In this document: in pieces, positions 6,585-11,946 of the stretch | Layout of the letters: each line of letters starts with the position of its first letter | Numbering within the stretch: position 1 is the stretch's first letter | Virus record (IMG/VR): IMGVR_UViG_3300048589_001579 | Location: 1 to 41,946 of that record | DNA: 41,946 nucleotides | Reading direction: 5' to 3' (one strand) | Origin: a virus | Notes under the pieces: model-generated | The model's database searches: none | The model's input: the letters and a program-made list of their open reading frames with translations, nothing else | Told to the model about the DNA's origin: nothing | Translations under genes and position numbers: made by a program

Positions 6585-6902
6585 ATGGACTTCCTCACGC
6601 TTGTCGCAATCCCTGCGCTCGGCGTGTGGATGATGGAGAAAATCATGGACGAACTGCTTCGGCGCTGGCAGCGGCGCCGCCCCTTGGATGCACAGCGCTG
6701 GCGTCGCATCAAGCGGCAGTTCCACTTCTGGTCGGCCGCCGCGCTCAGCGGTTGGTTCGTGCTCGTCGGCGTGCTCCTCGCCGACGGCGCGTGGGCGGAC
6801 GGTGTCGTGACGACCGGCGAAGCCGCGCTGCTCGCGACGTTCGTCGCGGGCGCGGCGATCATGGCGATCGTCGCGCGCATCCGCCGCAGACGATTGCAGT
6901 GA
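6585..6902 (+). CDS. Three-helix membrane protein in a reversed cassette (moron)
   Basis: 105 residues with three hydrophobic segments, about 4-20 (LTLVAIPALGVWMMEKI), 48-66 (FWSAAALSGWFVLVGVLL) and 80-97 (ALLATFVAGAAIMAIVA), and a very basic stretch between the first two (RRWQRRRPLD). It is coded on the plus strand between two minus-strand genes, with a 93-base gap before it and two bases after it. No clear Shine-Dalgarno or promoter was found upstream. Such reversed single genes in a prophage early operon are typical of lysogenic-conversion or exclusion genes. Confidence 0.6.
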   Translation: MDFLTLVAIPALGVWMMEKIMDELLRRWQRRRPLDAQRWRRIKRQFHFWSAAALSGWFVLVGVLLADGAWADGVVTTGEAALLATFVAGAAIMAIVARIRRRRLQ

Positions 6903-6903
6903 G

Positions 6904-7317
6904 TCACGCCGCCTCCCACTGGTGCGTCTGAAGCAGCACGCCGCTGGGGATGTGGACGAGCAGCAGCACGCGAGCGCCGGTCGCCGGCTGGTGCAGCCGC
7001 AGCGACTCGTGGCGATTCTGGAAGCGCGAGATGCGGTACGGGTCGGGCCGCCACCCGAGCTCGTCGAGCGTGGCGACGATCACGCCCTGGTCGCGTTCCG
7101 ACTGTTCGACCGAGCAGTTGACGCCGATCGACGGCTCGTGGCCGCCCGGCCGGGAGTGGTCGGCGAAGACGCGCAGGCCGCGCTTCTCCAGCATGTGCGC
7201 GAGCAGCTCGCGCGTGGAGTGATGGATCTCGAAGCGGTCCTGCGCCGCGCGCTCGGTGGCGCGCTCGCGGGCGCGGTCGGCGGCGTGCCGGCCGGCGATG
7301 CTGGTGAGGTGTGGCAT
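6904..7317 (-). CDS. Unknown phage protein
   Basis: 137 residues from ATG 7315-7317 with AAGGAG six bases upstream. The N-terminal 50 residues are helical and highly charged (ADRARERATERAAQDRFEIH); the C-terminal half has regularly spaced beta segments (RPDPYRISRFQNRHES, then RVLLLVHIPSGVLLQTHQ). No catalytic motif identified. The gene starts opposite the plus-strand cassette at 7407, so the 189 bases between them probably hold promoters in both directions. Confidence 0.65.
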   Translation of the reverse strand: MPHLTSIAGRHAADRARERATERAAQDRFEIHHSTRELLAHMLEKRGLRVFADHSRPGGHEPSIGVNCSVEQSERDQGVIVATLDELGWRPDPYRISRFQNRHESLRLHQPATGARVLLLVHIPSGVLLQTHQWEAA

Positions 7318-7327
7318 GGGGCGCTCC

Positions 7328-7358
7328 TTGAATGGGTGGCGGCTCGCGGGCGTAGAAT
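7328..7358 (+). promoter_or_regulatory. Candidate sigma70-type promoter for the 7407-7998 cassette
   Basis: TTGAAT at 7328-7333 and TAGAAT at 7353-7358, separated by 19 bases. The -10 matches TATAAT at five of six positions; the -35 is weaker and the spacing slightly long. It points at the two plus-strand genes, which face against the surrounding operon and need their own promoter. Confidence 0.35.
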
Positions 7359-7406
7359 CGGAGCGGAGACCAATCCGACCGCGACTCCCACGCGAGGAGA
7401 CCGCCG

Positions 7407-7523
7407 ATGAAAAGAAAGTCGCAGGCACCTCGACGGCCGATGCCGCTACCGCCGGCTCAACCATCTCCAGCGCCTGCTCCGAAACAGAAGAGAGGAGTGC
7501 GACTCGATGAGGAACATCGGTGA
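7407..7523 (+). CDS. Small basic, proline-rich ORF
   Basis: 38 codons from ATG 7407-7409 with AGGAG eight bases upstream. The product is basic at both ends with a proline-rich middle (MPLPPAQPSPAPAPKQ). It overlaps the start of the next gene by 17 bases, suggesting coupling. Proline-rich leader-like peptides can be translationally regulatory. No family recognised; it could be only a leader. Confidence 0.45.
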   Translation: MKRKSQAPRRPMPLPPAQPSPAPAPKQKRGVRLDEEHR

Positions 7524-7998
7524 CTACGCGAGCGAGCCGCGGCGCTACCAGCGCATGCTCGATTTGCGGTTCGGGGTCCGGTACAACCTTCTGCATGAGC
7601 GGCTCTACGGCCGCATGGGCAGCGTTCTCGCGTTCGTGCAGGGTTTCGCGGGGGCCGGCGCGTTTGCCGGCTTCGTCGCCGACAGGCCGGCAGTGGCGGG
7701 GATCGGCGGCCTGATCGCCGCCGCCGCCGCTGTCATCGATTCCACACTCTCCCCGCGTGTCCGCGCCGCGCGTTTTGGCGCGCAGCGCGAACGCTATTCC
7801 GAGATCGAGGCGATCGCGGATGCGCTGGGTCTCGACGACCTCGATCGTCGGCTCGCCATCACGCAGGCTCGGGTTCAGGAGGGGGAGATCGACGCCTTGC
7901 GGACGCCGGCACAAAACGACACGCTCATCGAGAACGGTCGTGACGACGCGGTTCTCGCGACGACGCGGCTGGAGAGCCTGCTGGCCGCGCTGACGTAG
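7507..7998 (+). CDS. Two-helix membrane protein, SLATT-like
   Basis: 163 residues. A basic N-terminal helix (RYNLLHERLYGRMG) is followed by two transmembrane helices at about 39-57 and 62-80, then a long charged cytoplasmic helix (RAARFGAQRERYSEIEAIAD). This order, N-terminal amphipathic helix, two spans and a helical tail, resembles SLATT-type membrane proteins, several of which are pore-forming effectors in phage-defence systems. The resemblance is architectural only. A GAGGAG-like site lies upstream (agaggagtgcgactcg). With the 38-codon ORF it forms a plus-strand cassette facing the operon. Confidence 0.6.
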   Translation: MRNIGDYASEPRRYQRMLDLRFGVRYNLLHERLYGRMGSVLAFVQGFAGAGAFAGFVADRPAVAGIGGLIAAAAAVIDSTLSPRVRAARFGAQRERYSEIEAIADALGLDDLDRRLAITQARVQEGEIDALRTPAQNDTLIENGRDDAVLATTRLESLLAALT

Positions 7999-8003
7999 AC
8001 GGT

Positions 8004-8402
8004 TCACGCCGCGGCCTCGTCCGTGCCTGGCGCCGCCCGATAGGGGGCGGCGCGAGCGATGTCGGCTGCGTTCCGATAGAGCTTGTCGGCGGTGCCGTCG
8101 AGGTCCAAGGCGGCGAACATCTGCGCCTTCTCGTTGCGGGGCGCCGTGAACGAGCAATCCGGATCGCCGTCCAGCGCGACCCTGACCGCCAGGGCGTAGA
8201 TGTCGTTGGCCGCGCCGCCGGCCGCACAGGCCACGGCCTGGTGCGCATCGAGCGCGCGCTCGCGCTCCGACGCATCGGCAGCAAGATGCATCGCGACGCC
8301 GTCGCGTGCGACACCTTCGATCAGCCTGAGGTAATCGACGACCGCGACGAGCAGCGCCCAGGCGGGCGGCGCGCGGTCCGTCGAAACAGCGGGATGCTGC
8401 AT
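8004..8402 (-). CDS. First gene of the leftward early operon, unknown function
   Basis: 132 residues, mostly helical, with no recognised domain: WALLVAVVDYLRLIEGVARD near the N-terminus and FAALDLDGTADKLYRNA later. ATG 8400-8402 has GGAGGGG about five bases upstream. It follows the operator-bearing promoter at 8440-8468, so it should be the first gene expressed leftward after CI is lost. It is separated from the rest of the operon by the inserted plus-strand cassette. Confidence 0.65.
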   Translation of the reverse strand: MQHPAVSTDRAPPAWALLVAVVDYLRLIEGVARDGVAMHLAADASERERALDAHQAVACAAGGAANDIYALAVRVALDGDPDCSFTAPRNEKAQMFAALDLDGTADKLYRNAADIARAAPYRAAPGTDEAAA

Positions 8403-8439
8403 GGTCCCCTCCGTGCCGCGACGTGCGGCGATGGAGGGG

Positions 8440-8468
8440 ACGATAAGGCCGGCCTAACTAAATGTCAA
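8440..8468 (-). promoter_or_regulatory. Leftward early promoter (PL-like)
   Basis: Read on the minus strand: TTGACA at 8468-8463 (perfect -35), 17-base spacer, TATCGT at 8445-8440 (-10, four of six matches). Start is expected near 8433, leaving about 31 bases of leader with GGAGGGG before the ATG at 8402. Operators lie in the spacer and just upstream of the -35. Confidence 0.75.
8444..8457. promoter_or_regulatory. Operator OL, promoter-spacer site
   Basis: TAAGGCCGGCCTAA, one mismatch from the palindromic consensus TTAGGCNNGCCTAA, placed inside the spacer of the leftward promoter where bound repressor would block RNA polymerase. Confidence 0.75.
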
Positions 8469-8481
8469 TAGGCCAGCCTAA
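8468..8481. promoter_or_regulatory. Operator OL, upstream site
   Basis: ATAGGCCAGCCTAA, one mismatch from the consensus. It touches the first base of the leftward -35 and is centred 24 bp from the spacer operator, suggesting cooperative binding. Confidence 0.75.
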
Positions 8482-8510
8482 TCACTTCGCGACCAGGATG
8501 TCGTGGGGGG

Positions 8511-8840
8511 TCACTTGTTGAGTGGAATCAACCCGGTGATCTTCCCTTCGTAGGTCACGGGGCAGCCAATGTCTGACAAGACGAGCGCATTGAAGGAGTT
8601 GCGGGCCCGATATCGGATCAGCACGTTGAACCCTGCCCCAAATGGCCTGCTCGTGACCTCGACCAGTTCGAACGACGCGGGGTTGTGCAGGCCGCCCTTG
8701 AGCTGGTCGAGGCAAATGGTTTCGGCGTGCTGCTGAGGGGTTTGGCTCGGCCTGCCAGCCGGTGCGCGGTCCATGTAATGCCACACGCCTGCGGCGCCGA
8801 GCGCGAAGGTGGCCAACAGACCCAGAGCCTTCCAGCGCAT
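8511..8840 (-). CDS. Membrane-anchored protein co-transcribed with the repressor (candidate exclusion protein)
   Basis: 109 residues. An N-terminal signal anchor (ALGLLATFALGAAGVW) precedes a small extracytoplasmic domain containing CLDQLKGGLHNPASF, NVLIRYRARNSFNALV and a second Cys (Cys43 and Cys93, possibly disulphide-bonded). The NSF.ALV...C pattern resembles a family of small exported proteins found widely in bacteria and phages. Its ATG (8838-8840) directly follows the TAA stop of the repressor gene, so both are almost certainly one lysogeny transcript. This is the position of lambda rexAB, which suggests superinfection exclusion; that role is inference. Confidence 0.7.
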   Translation of the reverse strand: MRWKALGLLATFALGAAGVWHYMDRAPAGRPSQTPQQHAETICLDQLKGGLHNPASFELVEVTSRPFGAGFNVLIRYRARNSFNALVLSDIGCPVTYEGKITGLIPLNK

Positions 8841-9245
8841 TTAGGACCCCGACTCTGGTGGGTCGCGTTTGAATGGATCGTTTTTGCTGGTGCCTGGCTG
8901 TGCCCGGATCAGAGCCCTAATGACGTCGACGATCCTCGTCTTGTTGTCCTCGGTGAGGTCCTCGATCATGCTGACCAAGGTCTCGTCCCGAAGTCGCCGC
9001 TCTATCTCGCTTTTTCGCATGGGATCCCCTTTCCCTGTGAGGAGGAACTCGAGATTCGCGCCGATCCTGAGATACCCGCGTATTGATTTCTCTCGTAGGG
9101 TGGTCGTCTTGCCGCTTTCTATGTCGTGCAGCGAGGGCGGCTTGATGCCGAGCAGGCGCGCGAATTCTGCGGCTTGTCGTTCGTCGCCGTAACCGGCCGC
9201 CTCTCGGATACGCAAGGCCCGTTCCGCAAGTGTTGATATAGGCAT
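8841..9245 (-). CDS. cI: CI-like prophage repressor, short form without peptidase domain
   Basis: 134 residues. The N-terminal half is an HTH_XRE/lambda-repressor-type domain: RQAAEFARLLGIKPPSLHDI then SGKTTTLREKSIRGYLRIGA. The short C-terminal part (SEIERRLRDETLVSMIEDL, TRIVDVIRALIRAQ) is probably a helical oligomerisation segment. There is no S24/LexA-like autoprotease domain, so it would not be cleaved by RecA in the usual way. I chose ATG 9243-9245, which lies inside an operator; a TTG at 9261-9263 is an alternative. It should bind the TTAGGCNNGCCTAA operators at both early promoters. Confidence 0.85.
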   Translation of the reverse strand: MPISTLAERALRIREAAGYGDERQAAEFARLLGIKPPSLHDIESGKTTTLREKSIRGYLRIGANLEFLLTGKGDPMRKSEIERRLRDETLVSMIEDLTEDNKTRIVDVIRALIRAQPGTSKNDPFKRDPPESGS

Positions 9246-9251
9246 GCCTAA
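9238..9251. promoter_or_regulatory. Operator OR, site over the cI start codon
   Basis: ATAGGCATGCCTAA, one mismatch from TTAGGCNNGCCTAA, overlapping the cI start codon at 9243-9245. Binding here would repress cI itself (negative autoregulation) or allow Cro to shut off cI. Confidence 0.7.
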
Positions 9252-9269
9252 AGGATGCCGCAATGTCCG

Positions 9270-9283
9270 TTAGGCACGCCGCT
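9270..9283. promoter_or_regulatory. Operator OR, middle site (weaker)
   Basis: TTAGGCACGCCGCT: the left half matches perfectly, the right half has three mismatches. It touches the first base of the rightward -35, exactly as the upstream OL site does for the leftward promoter. Confidence 0.6.
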
Positions 9284-9311
9284 TGACATGCGATTAGACG
9301 CGCCTAATAAT
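9283..9311 (+). promoter_or_regulatory. Rightward early promoter (PR-like)
   Basis: TTGACA at 9283-9288, 17-base spacer, AATAAT at 9306-9311 (five of six). The expected start at about 9318 coincides with the GTG of the Cro-like gene, so the transcript may be leaderless. Confidence 0.8.
9294..9307. promoter_or_regulatory. Operator OR, promoter-spacer site
   Basis: TTAGACGCGCCTAA, one mismatch, inside the spacer of the rightward promoter and 24 bp centre to centre from the middle site. Confidence 0.75.
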
Positions 9312-9317
9312 TGGGGC

Positions 9318-9515
9318 GTGACTCCCAAACAGGTAATCGAGCATTTCGGCGGCATCAGCGAGACCGCGCGCGCGCTGGGCGTAAAACCGCCGAGCGTCAG
9401 CGAGTGGAAACGCCGTGGGGTCGTGCCGCCAATTAGGCAATTTCAGATCCACCTTCTCACGGATGGTGTTCTTCAGGCTGGCACCGCTCCTGGGCTCGGC
9501 GCCGAACGCAAGTAG
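9318..9515 (+). CDS. cro: Cro-like DNA-binding regulator
   Basis: 65 residues from GTG 9318-9320. Contains a Cro/YdaS-type helix-turn-helix: HFGGISETARALGVKPPSVS, EWKRRGVVPP and IRQFQIHLLTDG. It is divergent from cI with three operators between them, the classic cI/cro arrangement, and probably binds the same operators to stop cI expression after induction. No Shine-Dalgarno precedes the GTG at a usable distance (GGGG ends two bases away), consistent with leaderless translation. Residues after about 55 look disordered. Confidence 0.85.
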   Translation: MTPKQVIEHFGGISETARALGVKPPSVSEWKRRGVVPPIRQFQIHLLTDGVLQAGTAPGLGAERK

Positions 9516-9520
9516 GCCGC

Positions 9521-9814
9521 GTGAAACTGAAGATCACCCTCGCCGTCGCCCTCGACGGAATCACGGTCAGCGCTTCTCTGGAATCGCCTGCTGGACCCGA
9601 TGGCATTCCTCCTCCAGAGACAAGAATCGGATGCGCAACCTCGGCAGACGAGTACGCCACCGCGGCGGCATTTGCTCGTCGACTTCAGGAAGGTGTGCCC
9701 GGGCTGCTTCGAGTGCTCGAAGCAGCGGTCTCAGATCGGTATCAGGCATACGAGAACTCCGTTCGGGTGAAAGTCATGACCGGCGACGCGCCCGCGCGCG
9801 AGGTGGCCGCGTGA
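9521..9814 (+). CDS. Early gene after cro, unknown function
   Basis: 97 residues from GTG 9521-9523 with AGTAGG five bases upstream, six bases after cro. An N-terminal beta hairpin (MKLKITLAVALDGITVSASL) and a helical middle (ATAAAFARRLQEGVPGLLRV) are followed by a second strand (NSVRVKVMTG). It shares the PR transcript. No family recognised. Confidence 0.6.
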   Translation: MKLKITLAVALDGITVSASLESPAGPDGIPPPETRIGCATSADEYATAAAFARRLQEGVPGLLRVLEAAVSDRYQAYENSVRVKVMTGDAPAREVAA

Positions 9815-9902
9815 AGCGTCGCATCACTGCTTCGGCAGGCCGTCGCGCATCGCCCGTCCGGCAGCTTCCGCCAGATCTGCGAGAAGCCTTCCTGTCGTGG
9901 GT

Positions 9903-10142
9903 TCACCGGAAGCGAACCTGGATTGCGCCAGACCCGCAAGGCGGCTTCGCGGGGATGGTCTCGATGAGAGCGAACTTCATTTCGCGACAGCGTGGGCAAG
10001 ACTCTCCGATCGCCGGGGCGGGCCTCGCCTCGATGGCGGCAACGCGCTCCTTGAGCCGTTCGACCTCGTCTGCGGTCGCCAGGGCGCGCTTGTACGCTGG
10101 AATGCGTTCGAGCGCCTTCATGACGTCCTCGATCATTCCCAT
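9903..10142 (-). CDS. Antisense early gene: helical protein with a single Cys pair
   Basis: 79 residues from ATG 10140-10142 (alternative ATG 10134-10136), with GGAGGGG just upstream. Starts MGMIEDVMKALERIPAYKRA, continues with a coiled-coil-like helix (ADEVERLKERVAAIEA) and then CPRC in SCPRCREMKFALIET. This matches the layout of small phage/bacterial proteins that end in a zinc ribbon with two Cys pairs; here the frame stops before a second pair, so it may be a shortened member. Transcribed against cro and the replication genes. Function unknown. Confidence 0.6.
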   Translation of the reverse strand: MGMIEDVMKALERIPAYKRALATADEVERLKERVAAIEARPAPAIGESCPRCREMKFALIETIPAKPPCGSGAIQVRFR

Positions 10143-10275
10143 GGCAGCCCCTCCCGTCTGGATCCTGGTTGTGGGACCGAGATTCTTGCATGGCTGGGGC
10201 TGCCTCCCGTCTGACCGCGCCGCGGCGGCACCGCGGACAGGCGACCGGGCCGATGACGACCGGCCGCCTGCTTCC

Positions 10276-10314
10276 GGGCGGCGCCGACTCCTCCCGGCGC
10301 CGCCCCTTCTTTTT
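10276..10314 (+). terminator. Strong intrinsic terminator between early and replication genes
   Basis: A perfect 11-bp stem, GGGCGGCGCCG at 10276-10286 pairing with CGGCGCCGCCC at 10295-10305, with an 8-base loop, followed by TTCTTTTT at 10307-10314. It should stop transcripts from PR before the CII-like and replication genes, unless antitermination occurs. The 10143-10376 interval also holds the leader of the next operon and nothing else recognisable. Confidence 0.85.
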
Positions 10315-10327
10315 CTCACGGCCGGTA

Positions 10328-10356
10328 CCGGAAACAACAGGAAACTCTGTTTCCGG
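10328..10356. repeat. Inverted repeat upstream of the CII-like gene
   Basis: CCGGAAAC at 10328-10335 and GTTTCCGG at 10349-10356 form a perfect 8-bp dyad with a 13-base centre that repeats GGAAAC once more. It lies 20 bases before the ATG at 10377, between the terminator and the gene. It could be an operator or a leader hairpin. Confidence 0.5.
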
Positions 10357-10376
10357 ACGTCTCCGGGAGGGCTGAC

Positions 10377-10775
10377 ATGACACGAGCCCAGCAGATGTCG
10401 ATCGACTTCACCCCGGGGCTGCTCGAGCAGTTCCCGCGCTTCATGGATTGCGTGCGTGCCTCGGTGTACCAGTGCCGCCGGCAATTCAAGGGCATCGCCG
10501 CCGATCTCGACCTCTCGGTCTCCGAGCTGTCGCGGCAGCTCGCGGACAATCCGAACGACCCGCGCGTGTTCCCGCTGGACCGGCTGCCCGAGCTCGTGCT
10601 CGCCACCGGCAACACGCTGCCGATCCAGTGGCTCGCGCTCAGTTTCATGAACGACCCGGAGGCCGAGCAGCGGCGCGCCCTGCGCGAGCTCGCCCAGCTC
10701 GCGCCCCTGGTGAACGCGCTGGCCGAAAGGGCAGGCCTGGTCGAGCTGGTGAAGCCGGGGAAGGCGGCTGCGTGA
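10377..10775 (+). CDS. CII-like phage regulatory protein (Phage_CP76 type)
   Basis: 132 residues. The segment VYQCRRQFKGIAADLDLSVS followed by ELSRQLADNPNDPRVFPLDR fits the phage regulatory protein CII family with its helix-turn-helix; the tail is helical and Ala/Leu rich. Such proteins act as transcription activators or replication regulators in lysis-lysogeny control. GGGAGG about six bases before the ATG is a good ribosome-binding site. First gene after the terminator at 10276-10314. Confidence 0.75.
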   Translation: MTRAQQMSIDFTPGLLEQFPRFMDCVRASVYQCRRQFKGIAADLDLSVSELSRQLADNPNDPRVFPLDRLPELVLATGNTLPIQWLALSFMNDPEAEQRRALRELAQLAPLVNALAERAGLVELVKPGKAAA

Positions 10776-10987
10776 CCAAGTCCTGTGCCGACGCCGCCCG
10801 CGTGGCGGGGCTCTCGACCGTCGACGTCGAGCGCGAGGTCAGGATCGACGCGCTGCGTGCGCGGTGGGTCGGTGGTCGCACGGCCTACGCGCGCCGGATG
10901 GCGCTCAAGGAGATGCGGCGCGAGATCGCGGCACGGTCGGCGGCCGCGCGCGAGATCCTCGGGGCCGGCGAATGGGCGGGCCGCTGA
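10772..10987 (+). CDS. Small basic protein of the replication operon, unknown
   Basis: 71 residues from GTG 10772-10774, overlapping the stop of the CII-like gene as GTGA. Helical and arginine-rich (RIDALRARWVGGRTAYARRM, then EMRREIAARSAAAREI), which suggests nucleic-acid or partner-protein binding. Its stop is two bases before the primase ATG. No family recognised. Confidence 0.6.
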   Translation: MTKSCADAARVAGLSTVDVEREVRIDALRARWVGGRTAYARRMALKEMRREIAARSAAAREILGAGEWAGR

Positions 10988-10989
10988 GC

Positions 10990-11946
10990 ATGGCGAGAAC
11001 GCTCGACGCGGTGATAGGCCAGATGACGAGCGCCGGCATGCCGGAGCCCGATGGCATGCTGCAGCTCAACACGCACCGCGTCGTGCGCTACGGGCCGAAG
11101 AAGCGGGCCTGGTATCGGGTGTGGGAGATGTCCGGACGATCCGGCCGTCCGTACTTCGTCGGCGCGTTCGGCATGCACGGGCGGATCGACTCGACGCGGA
11201 TCGCGTTCGACGAGGCCGACACCGACCCGGCGGAGCTCGCACGCATGCGCGAGGCCGCGGCGGCCGCGCAGAGGCGCGAGGAAGCGCGGCGAAAGATGCG
11301 CGCCGAGCGCGCGCGGCTCACCGCCGGCGAGGCGTGGGCCCGGGCGACGGTCCCCGACCATCCGGTCGGCTACCTGGCGCGCAAGCGGGTGCACGTCGAA
11401 TCGGTGAAGGCCGAGCCGGACGACGTGATCCTGGTGCCGATGATCCGGTATGACTTCGACCGAGCGCTGGCGCTGGTCGGGGTGCAGCGGATCTGGACCG
11501 ACGGGACGAAGCGGTTCACCGCAGGCGCCGCGAAGGCCGGATCGTGCGTGCGACTGGGCGAGCGGCCGGCCGACGGCGAGGTGATACTGCTCTGCGAGGG
11601 TCTCGCGACCGGTCTGTCGATCCGGGCCGCGATCGGGCGGGTGCGCACGGTGTTCGTGGCGTTCGACGCCGGGAACCTCGTCGACGTTGCGGGCGTCCTG
11701 CGCTCGATCTTCCCCGCCAGCCCCCTGGGGGTCTGCATCGACGACGACTACCTGACGCCGGGTAATCCGGGATATCGCTTCGGGCTGCGCGCCGCAAAGA
11801 AGGTGCGCAATGCGCAGATTCTCGCCCCGCGGTTCGCCGCGCGCGTCGACAAGCTCACCGACTTCAACGACCTGCACCTGGCGGAGGGCCTCGGCGAGGC
11901 GGGTCGCCAGTTGCGGCCGTTCGTCCAGTTCCTGGAGCGCATGTGA
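10990..11946 (+). CDS. TOPRIM-domain primase
   Basis: 318 residues from ATG 10990-10992. An N-terminal beta region (RVVRYGPKKRAWYRVWE) and charged helices lead to a TOPRIM-like domain: QRIWTDGTKRFTAGAAK, EVILLCEGLATGLSIRAA with the conserved Glu, then FVAFDAGNLVDVA and CIDDDY acidic motif, and LTDFNDLHLAEGL near the end. This matches the phage/plasmid Toprim_3-type primases that prime DNA replication together with the adjacent helicase. No CHC2 zinc finger is visible. Confidence 0.85.
   Translation: MARTLDAVIGQMTSAGMPEPDGMLQLNTHRVVRYGPKKRAWYRVWEMSGRSGRPYFVGAFGMHGRIDSTRIAFDEADTDPAELARMREAAAAAQRREEARRKMRAERARLTAGEAWARATVPDHPVGYLARKRVHVESVKAEPDDVILVPMIRYDFDRALALVGVQRIWTDGTKRFTAGAAKAGSCVRLGERPADGEVILLCEGLATGLSIRAAIGRVRTVFVAFDAGNLVDVAGVLRSIFPASPLGVCIDDDYLTPGNPGYRFGLRAAKKVRNAQILAPRFAARVDKLTDFNDLHLAEGLGEAGRQLRPFVQFLERM

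Noticed and set aside
9431-9440. TTAGGC half-site inside the cro gene
   Set aside because: Only one half of the palindrome is present; likely chance.
9567-9749. Minus-strand open frame opposite the gene after cro
   Set aside because: Arginine-rich, without a ribosome-binding site, and antisense to a better supported gene with coupled position after cro.
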